Below are positions 34,149 to 46,008 of a stretch of DNA of 64,000 bases, in pieces. The notes below the pieces were generated by a model, which was not told the DNA's origin, ran no database searches, and was given only the letters and a program-made list of their open reading frames with translations. How positions within the stretch are numbered: position 1 is the stretch's first letter; each line of letters opens with the position of its first letter. The DNA comes from Citrobacter freundii (GTDB taxonomy: Bacteria > Pseudomonadota > Gammaproteobacteria > Enterobacterales > Enterobacteriaceae): assembly GCF_029717145.1 (NCBI RefSeq), contig NZ_CP099222.1, positions 4,154,001-4,218,000 of the forward strand, given 5' to 3'. The position numbers were made by a program, and so were the translations under genes.

Positions 34149-34344
34149 AACGCTGAAGTATGAAAAAGCATTTTTGCCCGAAAGAAAATGAATTTCAACA
34201 TTTTTATCCATTGCCTGCTTAAAGCAAGAATTGAGCACAAATAGCAGCGTAGTTCCCGCATTTGGCTGCCATTGGTCTTATCTATGATAAATGGCTTTCT
34301 GAAGTCAGGAAGCCGTTTTTCCCACTTCTGAATGCGAAAAGTTT

Positions 34345-34944
34345 ATGCATAAAATTTTAGTGATTGACCGGTGCCACTTTACCCGTACAGGGGTCGAGGC
34401 CTTGCTTAATCATTCTGGTAGGTTTAATTCGTCGTTTCTGGTATCAGGAATCAATAACCTCTTACTGGCAAAAGAACATATTTCGCAGTGGAAACCGCAT
34501 CTGGTGATCGCAGATTTATATGGTTTTCTCAGCGATGTACATGCCAGTCCGCCTATTGCGCCTTTTTTTATGAGCTGTGGTCTGATCCCCCTGATTTTAC
34601 TGCAATCAGGAGACAGAAAGCCTGTACCCGCTCACAACCCGCAATACGCCGTCCATTCGGTATTATCCAAACGCACTACGCTCTCTGAGTTGTCAGACAG
34701 TATTCAGGATGCTCTCTGCGTTCGTCCTGCGCTAAAGACCACTAAAAACGCGACACCGCTGCTTACGCCGCAGGAAGAGAAAGTACTGTCGATGTGGATG
34801 GATGGCGTGAGTAACACTGCGATAGCCTCGGCACTCGGCATTCATGGCAAGACGGTTTACACCTATAAACGCAACATTCGCATCAAGCTGCATTTAGGAA
34901 ACCGCTTTTCACCGTTTCTGTCGCTACCCGAGAAAATGAATTAA
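34345..34944 (+). CDS. ecnR: LuxR-type regulator beside the entericidin genes
   Basis: 199 residues, starting MHKILVIDRCHFTRTGVEALL, a receiver-like fold lacking some phosphorylation residues. A C-terminal LuxR/FixJ helix-turn-helix (LTPQEEKVLSMWMDGVSNTAIASALGIHGKTVYTYKRNIR, about 138-178). Matches the regulator known as EntR/EcnR in Citrobacter next to ecnAB. E. coli K-12 lacks it at this site, as far as recalled. It runs towards ecnB (convergent, 30 bp gap). The symbol is used loosely. Confidence 0.75.
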   Translation: MHKILVIDRCHFTRTGVEALLNHSGRFNSSFLVSGINNLLLAKEHISQWKPHLVIADLYGFLSDVHASPPIAPFFMSCGLIPLILLQSGDRKPVPAHNPQYAVHSVLSKRTTLSELSDSIQDALCVRPALKTTKNATPLLTPQEEKVLSMWMDGVSNTAIASALGIHGKTVYTYKRNIRIKLHLGNRFSPFLSLPEKMN

Positions 34945-34974
34945 CGGTACGACAGAGCGTCGTACCGTTCATGA

Positions 34975-35121
34975 TTATTGCTGAGCTTTTGTCGCTGCAC
35001 CAGAGATTGCGCTACCGCCTTCAGAAATATCCTGCCCAACACCTTTTGTTGTATTACACGCAGTCAACACTGAAGAAAGAACCAACACAGAAAAGAGCGC
35101 TGCAATTGTCTTTTTAACCAT
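34975..35121 (-). CDS. ecnB: entericidin B, bacteriolytic lipoprotein (toxin)
   Basis: 48 residues ([28 protein letters not shown]). Lipobox LTAC with C22; the short mature part can form an amphipathic helix. Too short for usual gene finders. Entericidin B is the bacteriolytic half of the entericidin pair, induced in stationary phase in E. coli, with ecnA as antidote. Start preceded by AGGAAG on the minus strand. Confidence 0.95.
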   Translation of the reverse strand: MVKKTIAALFSVLVLSSVLTACNTTKGVGQDISEGGSAISGAATKAQQ

Positions 35122-35228
35122 AACGTCTTCCTTTTCTAGCCAATATTGTTTGTGTATAGCTACTTAATGATAGACAAGATCCGGAAGGATGACGGAAAAA
35201 CGCATATTTTTAAGACAATATGACAGGC

Positions 35229-35363
35229 TCAACTGGCCGCGTGAGAGATGGAATTACCAAGATGTTTGATGTCTTCACCGAAGCCACGTGCGGTATTACA
35301 GCCCGTCAGGAGTGTGCTGGTGAACAGGATAAGCATTACAAGACCGAGAAGACGTTTCATCAT
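35229..35363 (-). CDS. ecnA: entericidin A, antidote lipoprotein
   Basis: 44 residues (MMKRLLGLVMLILFTSTLLTGCN). Lipobox LTGC with C22, mature part NTARGFGEDIKHLGNSIS nearly identical to E. coli EcnA; the signal peptide is 3 residues longer. 107 bp upstream of ecnB, same strand. EcnA counters EcnB. The start uses the first of two adjacent ATGs. Confidence 0.95.
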   Translation of the reverse strand: MMKRLLGLVMLILFTSTLLTGCNTARGFGEDIKHLGNSISHAAS

Positions 35364-35381
35364 TCCTGCCCTGGAAAAGTA

Positions 35382-35403
35382 TGGCGCAGCAGCCTGCGCC
35401 ATC
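35382..35403 (-). terminator. terminator downstream of efp
   Basis: Hairpin ATGGCGCAG / CTGCGCCAT with a short loop, then ACTTTTCC on the minus strand, in the 56 bp between efp and ecnA. Confidence 0.65.
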
Positions 35404-35419
35404 GATCAAATAGGATGTA

Positions 35420-35986
35420 TTACTTAACGCGGGAAACGTATTCGCCTGAACGCGTATCCACTTTGATCACTTCGCCGATCTGTACGAACAGCGGAACTTT
35501 AACAACTGCGCCGGTGGACAGCGTCGCTGGTTTGCCACCCGTACCCGCGGTGTCACCTTTCAGACCCGGGTCAGTTTCAACGATTTCCAGCTCAACAAAG
35601 TTCGGTGGGGTCACGGAGATAGGCTGACCATTCCACAGGGTCACGATGCACTCAGCCTGATCCAACAGCCATTTAGCGCTATCGCCTACCGCTTTCGCGT
35701 CAGCAGCCAGCTGTTCGAAAGTGGAGTTGTTCATGAAATGATAGAACTCACCGTCGTTGTACAGGTAAGTCAGGTTCATATCTACAACGTCTGCGCCTTC
35801 AGCGGAGTCGGTGGATTTGAAGGTTTTCTCTACACGAGTACCGGTCAGCAGGCGGCGCAGCTTAACGCGCGCGAAAGCCTGGCCTTTACCCGGTTTAACG
35901 AATTCACTGGCTTCAACCGCATAAGGTTCGCCGTCCATCATGATTTTAAGACCGGCACGAAAATCGTTGCTATAGTAAGTCGCCAT
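35420..35986 (-). CDS. efp: translation elongation factor P
   Basis: 188 residues from ATG 35986 ([12 protein letters not shown]); a long upstream extension in frame overlaps epmB and is rejected. Three beta-barrel domains; K34 in the loop VKPGKGQAF is the residue beta-lysylated by EpmA/EpmB. EF-P relieves ribosome stalling at polyproline, such as the proline run in AmiB of this window. Divergent from epmB with 40 bp between starts. Confidence 0.98.
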   Translation of the reverse strand: MATYYSNDFRAGLKIMMDGEPYAVEASEFVKPGKGQAFARVKLRRLLTGTRVEKTFKSTDSAEGADVVDMNLTYLYNDGEFYHFMNNSTFEQLAADAKAVGDSAKWLLDQAECIVTLWNGQPISVTPPNFVELEIVETDPGLKGDTAGTGGKPATLSTGAVVKVPLFVQIGEVIKVDTRSGEYVSRVK

Positions 35987-36026
35987 AAGGCCCTCTGAAA
36001 TTGTTAACTGGTAGCTTAGCCACAAA

Positions 36027-37055
36027 ATGGCGCATATTGTAACCCTAAACACCCCATCCAGAGAAGATTGGTTAGTACAACTTGCCGATGTTCTCACCGA
36101 TCCGGATGAACTATTACGTCTTTTGAATATAGACGCTGATGAAAATATGCTCGCAGGTCGTGAGGCAAAACGTCTTTTTGCCCTGCGCGTCCCGCGATCG
36201 TTTATCGCGCGGATGGAAAAAGGCAACCCCAACGATCCGCTGCTGCGCCAGGTACTCACCTCCCAAGATGAATTTGTCGCCGCGCCAGGATTCTCGACCG
36301 ACCCGCTGGAAGAACAGCACAGCGTCGTGCCGGGATTACTACATAAGTATCGCAATCGGGCGTTGCTGCTGGTAAAAGGCGGATGCGCGGTCAACTGTCG
36401 CTACTGCTTCCGTCGCCATTTCCCTTATGCCGATAACCAGGGGAATAAGCGTAACTGGCAGATTGCGTTAGATTACATCGCGGCGCACCCGGAGCTGGAT
36501 GAGATTATCTTCTCCGGCGGCGATCCGTTAATGGCCAAAGACCACGAACTGGACTGGTTGCTCACGCAACTGGAAGCCATCCCACATATTAAGCGCCTGC
36601 GTATTCACAGCCGTTTGCCGATTGTCATCCCGGCGCGAATTACCGACGGATTGGTCGAGCGTTTTGCTCACTCTTCTCTGCAAGTTCTGCTGGTGAATCA
36701 CATTAACCACGCCAACGAAATTGATGAGACATTTCGTCAAGCGATGGCAAAACTGCGTCGGATTGGCGTTACACTGCTCAACCAAAGCGTGTTATTACGC
36801 GGCGTGAACGATAACGCCCAGACGCTGGCGAATCTTAGCAACGCGCTATTTGATGCCGGCGTGATGCCCTATTACCTGCACGTGCTGGATAAGGTGCAAG
36901 GGGCCGCGCACTTTATGGTCAGCGACGATGAAGCGCGTCAAATCATGCGAGAACTGTTGACGCTGGTATCAGGCTATATGGTCCCCAAACTGGCGCGTGA
37001 AATTGGCGGAGAGCCCAGTAAAACGCCGCTGGATCTGCAATTACGTCAGCAATAA
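36027..37055 (+). CDS. epmB: EF-P lysine 2,3-aminomutase EpmB
   Basis: 342 residues. Radical-SAM enzyme converting L-alpha-lysine to (R)-beta-lysine for EF-P. The cluster motif is C120-x3-C124-x2-C127 ([15 protein letters not shown]), followed by SGGDPLM; a PLP lysine lies in the C-terminal [10 protein letters not shown] region. Divergent from efp. Confidence 0.96.
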   Translation: MAHIVTLNTPSREDWLVQLADVLTDPDELLRLLNIDADENMLAGREAKRLFALRVPRSFIARMEKGNPNDPLLRQVLTSQDEFVAAPGFSTDPLEEQHSVVPGLLHKYRNRALLLVKGGCAVNCRYCFRRHFPYADNQGNKRNWQIALDYIAAHPELDEIIFSGGDPLMAKDHELDWLLTQLEAIPHIKRLRIHSRLPIVIPARITDGLVERFAHSSLQVLLVNHINHANEIDETFRQAMAKLRRIGVTLLNQSVLLRGVNDNAQTLANLSNALFDAGVMPYYLHVLDKVQGAAHFMVSDDEARQIMRELLTLVSGYMVPKLAREIGGEPSKTPLDLQLRQQ

Positions 37056-37061
37056 TCCAAA

Positions 37062-37085
37062 TGAGTGTCCGTTTTCGGACACTCA
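37062..37085 (+). terminator. hairpin after epmB
   Basis: Perfect stem TGAGTGTCCG / CGGACACTCA with a TTTT loop starting 6 bp after the epmB stop. No clear U-tract follows, so a weak or rho-assisted terminator. Confidence 0.6.
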
Positions 37086-37238
37086 CTGCCAAATAATATA
37101 ATTTCAATTTATTCAGTCCTTCTCTGACTTTTAATTTATGTTATTTTAGCGATAGCTATCTTTTAATGTATTTATAAATCATATAAATAAATCAATATTT
37201 AGTTTTCCGTTGAATATTAGGTGAGAGAGAGAACCGCC

Positions 37239-38102
37239 GTGGCTATAACGATTAAAGGTATTAATACGGGCATTATTCGTCAAAAAAATGAGTTCATTGC
37301 GCTGGCATTAAAGATAAAGGAACCCAGAAATAAAGAGTCGCTGTTTTTTCTGTCACCATTCGGGCTACGAGACCTGCTTATCGCGCTGGAGAGCAGACTG
37401 CATACCAAGCACCTGTTGGGCGAGGATGCGCGTCTGCAGTATGAAAAAGCACGTGACAAAGTCAGTCAAAAAATGCATGAAAACATGCCATTAATTCAGG
37501 AGGATGAACTTAAAAATGCGGATATTAATCGTCGGATAAATTCACTGGTATTAGTAAGCGACGAAGGCGAAAACTTAACGCTCTCTCTTACACTGCATAA
37601 TGGTCGAGTTTGCGAGCTATTAATTAATGAACTACAAATTACGGTACTGGCACATGCAATTATTCACGCAATAAATAATGCAGGGATGCGCGAATTAGCA
37701 CTGCGTATCACATCGTTATTAGATTTCCTGCCTCTGTACGACATTGATTGCCTGGATAACGATAATCTTGAATACAATGCCTATACACAATCAGAATGGA
37801 AACATAATCTGTTTAATCATTATCTGGCTGTCATCTATCGCTATCAAGATAAAGCAGGGAAAGTTCGGTTCTGTGGTTCAGTGGTGAAAACTCGAGCCCC
37901 TTCGGATGATAAAGACGTAGAAGCGATCTCTCGTCGGCTTATCGACTTCAGCCCACGGCTAAAAAAACTGGCCGGTGTACCGTGCAAAGTGTTTGTCAGA
38001 ACACTCACGGGGGATAAAACACAAAAGCTGACACAGGATCAGTGCCTGCGCGCGCTGCATCATTTACGCCTACAGTCTGCCAGTAAAGCGCAGAATGCCT
38101 GA
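37239..38102 (+). CDS. yjeJ: YjeJ, uncharacterised protein
   Basis: 287 residues from GTG 37239 (VAITIKGINTGIIR), behind a GAGAGAGA purine run; a second GTG at 37221 is possible but extends into that run. Matches E. coli YjeJ along its length. No signal peptide, no membrane helix, no recognised catalytic motif. Upstream 180 bp is AT-rich. Function unknown. A BIME follows immediately. Confidence 0.85.
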   Translation: MAITIKGINTGIIRQKNEFIALALKIKEPRNKESLFFLSPFGLRDLLIALESRLHTKHLLGEDARLQYEKARDKVSQKMHENMPLIQEDELKNADINRRINSLVLVSDEGENLTLSLTLHNGRVCELLINELQITVLAHAIIHAINNAGMRELALRITSLLDFLPLYDIDCLDNDNLEYNAYTQSEWKHNLFNHYLAVIYRYQDKAGKVRFCGSVVKTRAPSDDKDVEAISRRLIDFSPRLKKLAGVPCKVFVRTLTGDKTQKLTQDQCLRALHHLRLQSASKAQNA

Positions 38103-38178
38103 TGGCGCCGCTTATCAGGCCTACGCTCATGTGTACCGTAGGCCGGATAAGACGCTTCAGCGTCGCCATCCGGCATCA
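38097..38178. repeat. BIME between yjeJ and yjeI
   Basis: REP pair GATGGCGCCGCTTATC..GGCCTACG and CGTAGGCCGGATAAG..GCGTCGCCATCCGGC between convergent genes; overlaps the yjeJ stop codon. Confidence 0.9.
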
Positions 38179-38188
38179 ACAGCGTTTA

Positions 38189-38542
38189 TCAATTAGGGCA
38201 CTTATAAACCTGACCAATCATCTCGCTGGCGGTTGGGACAAAACTCGACAACATACCTTGTGATGGGCTGCTTACACCATAAATCACATTACCGCCCATT
38301 GCCGCAGCCTGGTTACGCAGATCGTTCGCCGCGCCGCGCATAGAGCCGCCCTCTTCGCCGTGCTGACCTGAAAGCCAGTTGCTCTGCTTACCGGTTGCGG
38401 TACCAATCAGTTGGCACTCGGCACCTGGCTTCTCTTCAACGAAGCGTACGCTTTGTCCGGCTGAACTCAGTTCGTTGCTGGAGCTACAACCCGCCATCAG
38501 TAGCGCGGCACCAACGATCCCTGCTAAATATTTCACGTGCAT
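38189..38542 (-). CDS. yjeI: YjeI lipoprotein (DUF4156)
   Basis: 117 residues from ATG 38542 (MHVKYLAGIVGAALLMAGC), matching E. coli YjeI; an upstream in-frame extension is rejected. Lipobox LMAGC with C19. The mature part contains a GEEGGSMRGAANDLRNQAAAMGGN stretch. DUF4156-type lipoprotein, function unknown. Confidence 0.9.
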   Translation of the reverse strand: MHVKYLAGIVGAALLMAGCSSSNELSSAGQSVRFVEEKPGAECQLIGTATGKQSNWLSGQHGEEGGSMRGAANDLRNQAAAMGGNVIYGVSSPSQGMLSSFVPTASEMIGQVYKCPN

Positions 38543-38616
38543 GTTATTCCCCATAATCAATGCGCTGGACGTTTTGTCCGTAGCTGAATCATATACTAAA
38601 AAGATGACCAAAAGAA

Positions 38617-38650
38617 AAACCCCCGGACATTTCTGCCCGGGGGTTTCTCA
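38617..38650 (-). terminator. groESL operon terminator
   Basis: Stem AACCCCCGG / CCGGGGGTT with ACATTTCTG loop; the minus strand continues TTTTTC. Located 80 bp beyond groEL and upstream of yjeI. Confidence 0.9.
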
Positions 38651-38728
38651 TTTTTCGCGAGATGCGTATTTAATCAAATAATTCAAGTTGCAGCCAACGA
38701 ACCTGCGGCTTGAAGTATGAAGATTAAA

Positions 38729-40387
<1,659 letters not shown>

Positions 40388-40418
40388 TTAAATTCGTATG
40401 TTCAGTGTCGTTCGCGGA

Positions 40419-40772
<354 letters not shown>

Positions 40773-40784
40773 TTACCGGCTAGT

Positions 40785-40826
40785 GACCAGAGAGATGGGG
40801 ATGGGGTTTTCTCCCTTCAAGGGGGC
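40785..40826 (-). promoter_or_regulatory. sigma-32 heat-shock promoter of groESL
   Basis: On the minus strand CCCCCTTGAA (40816-40825) as -35 and CCCCATCT near 40794-40801 as -10, followed by CTCTGGTCAC. These match the E. coli groE sigma-32 promoter (CCCCCTTGAA ... CCCCATTT) closely. Two overlapping CCCCAT copies sit at the -10. Confidence 0.85.
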
Positions 40827-40987
40827 AAGCGAAAAATTTTTTTTATCAGGAGAAAATCCCGCCAAAACACAGACACACCTCACATTTAATACCGATTTCA
40901 GTCACGTCGTCATAAGCAAATCCGATTGTGATACCATCGAAAATCTGCGCTGTAGCCTATTTAACGGGCATAATCGGATAACAATTT

Positions 40988-42250
40988 ATGAGTGGACTGA
41001 AGCAAGAGCTGGGGCTGGCTCAGGGCATTGGCCTGTTGTCGACATCATTGTTAGGGACAGGCGTTTTTGCTGTTCCCGCACTGGCTGCCTTGGTGGCGGG
41101 TAACAATAGCCTGTGGGCCTGGCCGGTCCTCATTCTTCTAGTCTTCCCCGTAGCGATTGTCTTTGCCGTGCTCGGTCGCCATTACCCCAGCGCCGGCGGT
41201 GTGGCACATTTTGTCGGCATGGCCTTTGGCTCTCGCCTGGAGCGTGTTACCGGCTGGCTGTTTTTATCGGTGATTCCGGTCGGGCTGCCAGCGGCATTGC
41301 ACATTGCCGCCGGATTCGGTCAAGCCATGTTTGGCTGGCATGGCTGGCAGCTTTTGTTGGCAGAACTCGGTACGCTGGCGTTGGTTTGGTATGTGGGTTC
41401 CCGCGGTGCCAGCTCCAGTGCAAACCTGCAAACGGTTATCGCCGGGCTGATTGTTGCCCTGATCGTTGGCATCTGGTGGGCGGGTGAACTTAAACCCGGC
41501 GAAATCCCCTTTCCTGCCATTACCGATATTGAACTGCCTGGGCTATTCGCGGCGCTGTCGGTGATGTTCTGGTGTTTTGTCGGTCTTGAAGCATTCGCAC
41601 ACCTGGCCTCGGAGTTCAAAAAACCAGAGCGAGATTTTCCCCGTGCACTGATGATCGGCCTGCTACTGGCCGGTTCAGTCTACTGGGCATGTACGGTCGT
41701 GGTACTACATTTTGGCGCCTATGGTGAGCAAATGGCTGCGGCGGCATCGCTACCTAATATTGTCGTGCAACTGTTTGGCGTACAAGCTCTGTGGGTCGCC
41801 TGCATCATTGGTTATCTGGCCTGCTTTGCCAGCCTGAACATTTATATTCAGAGTTTCTCCCGCCTGGTGTGGTCGCAAGCGCAATATAAGCCGGAGAGTT
41901 ACCTGGCTCGCTTGTCCCCTCGCCATCTTCCGCGCAATGCTTTGAACGCGGTGTTAGCTTGCTGCGTGGTCAGCACATTGTGCATCTATATACTGCAAAT
42001 CAACCTCGATGCATTAATCATCTATGCCAACGGCATCTTTATTATGATTTATCTGCTGTGCATGCTGGCAGGGTGCCGACTGCTAAAAGGACATTATCGT
42101 GCGTTGGCGGTGATTGGCTGTCTGTTGTGCCTGTTGCTGCTGGCAATGGTTGGCTGGAAGAGTCTGTATTCACTGGTTATGCTGGCTGGACTGTGGTTGT
42201 TTTTACCCCGCAGGCCGGATAAGGCCGTTACACCGCAATCCGGCAAGTAA
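40988..42250 (+). CDS. yjeH: YjeH, L-methionine / branched-chain amino acid exporter
   Basis: 420 residues with 11-12 transmembrane helices; APC superfamily, opening GLAQGIGLLSTSLLGTGVFAVPAL. E. coli YjeH exports methionine and branched-chain amino acids. Divergent from groES; the start is ATG 40988. A REP element follows. Confidence 0.92.
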   Translation: MSGLKQELGLAQGIGLLSTSLLGTGVFAVPALAALVAGNNSLWAWPVLILLVFPVAIVFAVLGRHYPSAGGVAHFVGMAFGSRLERVTGWLFLSVIPVGLPAALHIAAGFGQAMFGWHGWQLLLAELGTLALVWYVGSRGASSSANLQTVIAGLIVALIVGIWWAGELKPGEIPFPAITDIELPGLFAALSVMFWCFVGLEAFAHLASEFKKPERDFPRALMIGLLLAGSVYWACTVVVLHFGAYGEQMAAAASLPNIVVQLFGVQALWVACIIGYLACFASLNIYIQSFSRLVWSQAQYKPESYLARLSPRHLPRNALNAVLACCVVSTLCIYILQINLDALIIYANGIFIMIYLLCMLAGCRLLKGHYRALAVIGCLLCLLLLAMVGWKSLYSLVMLAGLWLFLPRRPDKAVTPQSGK

Positions 42251-42255
42251 AGCCT

Positions 42256-42300
42256 CGTTGCCGGATGATGCCGCTCACACGGCGTATCCGGCCTACAACG
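42256..42300. repeat. REP element between yjeH and fxsA
   Basis: GTTGCCGGATGATGCCGC..ACGGCGTATCCGGCCTACAACG, an REP-type palindrome between convergent genes. Confidence 0.85.
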
Positions 42301-42303
42301 TCA

Positions 42304-42783
42304 TTAATCCCGACGGTCGTCGTCTTTATGATCAAGGCGGTTGCGCTCATCATCTTTACGCTGGAACTCACCGTCAAAGGTCTCGCCCCCACCAGTTCCT
42401 GCACTAAAGCCGCCCCCCGGCATACGAGAAAAGCGCAGGTGCGGCAGCAGCTTCATGGTCAGATGCTTCTGCACCGGAGGTAATAAAAGAAGAAGACCAA
42501 GGAAATCGGTGAAGAAGCCCGGCAGCACCAGCAGCAAACCAGCAATAATCAGCGACACGCTCTTGATCATTTCTTCAGCAGGACTTTCACCCGCCGCCAT
42601 TTTTTGTTGCATCAACAAAAAGTTCTTAAACCCTTGGTTACGAACCAGAGACATACCGATAACCGAGGTAAAAATGACCAAAATCAGCGTCATCAGAACA
42701 CCCATAACATGGGCAACCTGAATGAAAATAGATATCTCTATGTAAACATAGAGAAAAATGGCAAGTAATGGTATCCAGCGCAA
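42304..42783 (-). CDS. fxsA: FxsA membrane protein
   Basis: 159 residues from a TTG start at 42783 (TTG CGC TGG), behind AGGAG; upstream in-frame codons up to 42873 do not match the family. Transmembrane helices in the first 90 residues, then a hydrophilic Gly/Asp/Arg tail (RMPGGGFSAGTGGG..DDERNRLDHKDD). Named from overproduction overcoming phage T7 exclusion by F plasmid in E. coli. Confidence 0.92.
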   Translation of the reverse strand: MRWIPLLAIFLYVYIEISIFIQVAHVMGVLMTLILVIFTSVIGMSLVRNQGFKNFLLMQQKMAAGESPAEEMIKSVSLIIAGLLLVLPGFFTDFLGLLLLLPPVQKHLTMKLLPHLRFSRMPGGGFSAGTGGGETFDGEFQRKDDERNRLDHKDDDRRD

Positions 42784-43122
42784 AGGACTCTCCTGTAAAT
42801 AACAGCCGTTTTCGCCACGTCTGTCCGAATGGTTATGTGACTCGCATCGGAAAGATGTGGGGGGAATTAGCAAAATTTCAAGCGGGTTCTACACTTATTT
42901 TTGGTATTAATCCTAAAGGGGTGATCCATTTCACAGAATAATAATTAAGGGGTAATTTCCGCGTTTTAAGTGATCCAGATTACGGTAGAAATCCTGAACC
43001 AGCATATGATCTCGGGTATCAGACCGATGCAGGGGATAATCGTCGGTCGAGAAACAATCGAAATCACATATATCCTGTGTGTTTAGTAAAAAATCATTGG
43101 CAGCTTGAAAAAGAAGGTTCAC

Positions 43123-44559
43123 ATGTTAAACAACATTCGTATCGAAGAAGACTTGTTGGGTACCAGGGAAGTTCCAGCGGACGCCTACTACGGTGTTCAT
43201 ACTCTGAGAGCGATTGAAAACTTCTACATTAGCAACAACAAAATCAGCGATATCCCTGAATTTGTTCGCGGTATGGTAATGGTGAAAAAGGCAGCGGCCC
43301 TGGCCAACAAAGAGCTGCAAACCATTCCTAAGAGTGTGGCAAATGCCATCATCGCAGCATGTGATGAAGTTCTGAATAACGGAAAATGCATGGATCAGTT
43401 CCCGGTAGATGTTTACCAGGGTGGTGCGGGTACCTCCGTCAACATGAACACCAACGAAGTGCTGGCCAATATCGGTCTGGAACTGATGGGTCACCAGAAA
43501 GGTGAATATCAGTACCTGAATCCGAACGACCACGTGAACAAATGTCAGTCTACCAACGACGCTTATCCGACCGGCTTCCGTATCGCTGTTTACGCATCCA
43601 TCATCAAACTGATTGATGCCCTTAACCAACTGCGTGAAGGCTTCGAACAAAAAGCTGTTGAATTCCAGGACATCCTGAAAATGGGTCGTACCCAGCTGCA
43701 GGATGCTGTACCGATGACTCTCGGTCAGGAATTCCGTGCTTTCAGCGTTCTGTTGAAAGAAGAAGTGAAGAACATTGGCCGTACTGCTGAGCTGCTGCTG
43801 GAAGTTAACCTCGGCGCAACCGCAATCGGTACAGGTCTGAACACCCCGAAAGAGTACTCTCCGCTGGCTGTACAGAAACTGGCTGAAGTGACTGGTTTTG
43901 CCTGTGTTCCGGCTGAAGACCTGATTGAAGCAACGTCCGACTGTGGCGCATACGTTATGGTGCACAGCGCACTGAAACGTCTGGCTGTTAAGATGTCCAA
44001 AATCTGTAACGACCTGCGTTTGCTCTCCTCTGGCCCACGTGCCGGCCTGAACGAGATCAACCTGCCGGAACTGCAGGCGGGCTCTTCCATCATGCCAGCA
44101 AAAGTAAACCCGGTTATCCCGGAAGTCGTCAACCAGGTGTGCTTTAAAGTCATCGGTAACGACATCACCGTCACCATGGCGTCTGAAGCAGGTCAGCTGC
44201 AGTTGAACGTTATGGAACCGGTTATTGGCCAGGCGATGTTTGAATCTATCCACATCCTGAGCAACGCTTGCTATAACCTGCTGGAAAAATGCGTTAGCGG
44301 CATTACGGCTAACAAAGAAGTGTGTGAAGCATTCGTGTATAACTCTATCGGTATCGTGACCTATCTGAACCCGTTCATCGGTCACCACAACGGCGATATC
44401 GTCGGTAAAATCTGTGCCGAAACCGGTAAGAGCGTGCGTGAAGTTGTCCTTGAACGTGGCCTGCTGACCGAAGCTGAGCTGGACGATATCTTCTCTGCTC
44501 AGAACCTGATGCACCCTGCTTATAAAGCAAAACGTTATACTGATGAAAGCGAACAGTAA
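43123..44559 (+). CDS. aspA: aspartate ammonia-lyase (aspartase)
   Basis: 478 residues from ATG 43123 ([13 protein letters not shown]), matching E. coli length. Converts aspartate to fumarate and ammonia, feeding the fumarate reductase encoded in this window. Signature loop [11 protein letters not shown] near 317-327 with the catalytic serine. Upstream 250 bp, shared with fxsA, is the promoter region. Followed by dcuA. Confidence 0.98.
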   Translation: MLNNIRIEEDLLGTREVPADAYYGVHTLRAIENFYISNNKISDIPEFVRGMVMVKKAAALANKELQTIPKSVANAIIAACDEVLNNGKCMDQFPVDVYQGGAGTSVNMNTNEVLANIGLELMGHQKGEYQYLNPNDHVNKCQSTNDAYPTGFRIAVYASIIKLIDALNQLREGFEQKAVEFQDILKMGRTQLQDAVPMTLGQEFRAFSVLLKEEVKNIGRTAELLLEVNLGATAIGTGLNTPKEYSPLAVQKLAEVTGFACVPAEDLIEATSDCGAYVMVHSALKRLAVKMSKICNDLRLLSSGPRAGLNEINLPELQAGSSIMPAKVNPVIPEVVNQVCFKVIGNDITVTMASEAGQLQLNVMEPVIGQAMFESIHILSNACYNLLEKCVSGITANKEVCEAFVYNSIGIVTYLNPFIGHHNGDIVGKICAETGKSVREVVLERGLLTEAELDDIFSAQNLMHPAYKAKRYTDESEQ

Positions 44560-44580
44560 TCGTGTAGGGTAGTACCAGAG

Positions 44581-44608
44581 AAGGCACGTCAGATGACGTG
44601 CCTTTTTT
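44581..44608 (+). terminator. terminator between aspA and dcuA
   Basis: Stem AAGGCACGTCA / TGACGTGCCTT with T-run TTTTTT, 22 bp beyond aspA. It would allow only part of transcription to reach dcuA. Confidence 0.92.
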
Positions 44609-44673
44609 CTTGCACGAAGTTACTTAAAAACAACAATTTAATATCAACTTGTTAAACAACAAGGAAGGCTAAT

Positions 44674-45975
44674 ATGATAGTTTTAGAACTTATCATCGTT
44701 TTGCTGGCAATCTTTTTAGGTGCCAGACTTGGGGGTATCGGTATTGGATTTGCAGGTGGGCTGGGTGTTCTGGTTCTCGCCGCTATTGGCGTAAAACCGG
44801 GTAACATTCCGTTCGATGTTATTTCCATTATCATGGCGGTCATCGCTGCCATTTCTGCTATGCAGATTGCAGGTGGTCTGGACTATTTGGTTCACCAAAC
44901 TGAAAAACTGCTGCGTAAGAACCCAAAATACATCACGATCCTTGCACCGATTGTGACCTATTTCCTGACTATCTTTGCAGGTACAGGCAACATCTCTCTG
45001 GCAACGCTGCCGGTTATCGCTGAAGTAGCGAAGGAACAAGGCATCAAACCTTGCCGTCCGCTGTCTACTGCAGTGGTTTCTGCACAGATTGCGATTACTG
45101 CGTCGCCAATCTCCGCAGCTGTGGTGTACATGTCTTCCGTCATGGAAGGTCATGGCATCAGCTACATCCACCTGCTGTCCGTGGTCATTCCGTCCACGCT
45201 GCTGGCGGTACTGGTGATGTCCTTCCTGGTCACTATGCTGTTCAACTCCAAGCTGTCTGACGATCCGATTTACCGTAAACGTCTGGAAGAAGGCCTGGTC
45301 GAACTGCGCGGTGAAAGACAAGTTGAAATCAAAGCGGGCGCAAAAACCTCCGTATGGTTGTTCCTGCTGGGCGTAGTTTGCGTGGTGGCTTACGCCATTA
45401 TCAACAGCCCAAGCCTCGGTCTGGTCGCTAAACCGCTGATGAACACCACCAACGCCATCCTGATCATCATGCTGAGCATCGCGACGCTGACCACGATCAT
45501 CTGCCGCGTTGAAACGGACTCTATCCTGAACTCCAGCACCTTCAAAGCCGGTATGAGCGCCTGTATTTGTATACTGGGCGTTGCATGGCTGGGTGATACT
45601 TTCGTCTCTCATAACATTGACTGGATCAAAGAGACTGCAGGTAGCGTCATTCAGGGTCATCCGTGGCTGCTGGCTGTCATCTTCTTCTTTGCTTCTGCAC
45701 TGCTGTACTCTCAGGCAGCAACGGCAAAAGCTCTGATGCCGATGGCTCTGGCACTGAACGTTTCTCCGTTGACCGCTGTCGCATCCTTCGCGGCTGTTTC
45801 TGGCCTGTTCATTCTGCCAACTTACCCAACGCTGGTTGCGGCGGTTCAGATGGATGACACCGGGACAACCCGCATCGGTAAATTCGTCTTTAACCATCCG
45901 TTCTTCATCCCGGGTACGCTGGGTGTGGTACTGGCTGTCTGCTTCGGCTTCCTGCTGGGCAGCTTCATGCTGTAA
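44674..45975 (+). CDS. dcuA: C4-dicarboxylate transporter DcuA
   Basis: 433 residues, about 10-12 transmembrane helices. Exchanges aspartate/fumarate for succinate in anaerobic growth and aspartate uptake. The aspA-dcuA pairing is conserved. Characteristic FAGTGNISLATLPVIAEVAKEQ segment. Confidence 0.97.
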   Translation: MIVLELIIVLLAIFLGARLGGIGIGFAGGLGVLVLAAIGVKPGNIPFDVISIIMAVIAAISAMQIAGGLDYLVHQTEKLLRKNPKYITILAPIVTYFLTIFAGTGNISLATLPVIAEVAKEQGIKPCRPLSTAVVSAQIAITASPISAAVVYMSSVMEGHGISYIHLLSVVIPSTLLAVLVMSFLVTMLFNSKLSDDPIYRKRLEEGLVELRGERQVEIKAGAKTSVWLFLLGVVCVVAYAIINSPSLGLVAKPLMNTTNAILIIMLSIATLTTIICRVETDSILNSSTFKAGMSACICILGVAWLGDTFVSHNIDWIKETAGSVIQGHPWLLAVIFFFASALLYSQAATAKALMPMALALNVSPLTAVASFAAVSGLFILPTYPTLVAAVQMDDTGTTRIGKFVFNHPFFIPGTLGVVLAVCFGFLLGSFML

Positions 45976-45981
45976 GTTTTA

Positions 45982-46008
45982 CCTGCAGGGCGCCTGTGCG
46001 CCCTGCAG
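45982..46008 (+). terminator. terminator after dcuA
   Basis: Stem CTGCAGGGCGC / GCGCCCTGCAG with CTGT loop, 6 bp after the stop. The T-run is weak (TTCCTCTC). Confidence 0.75.
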
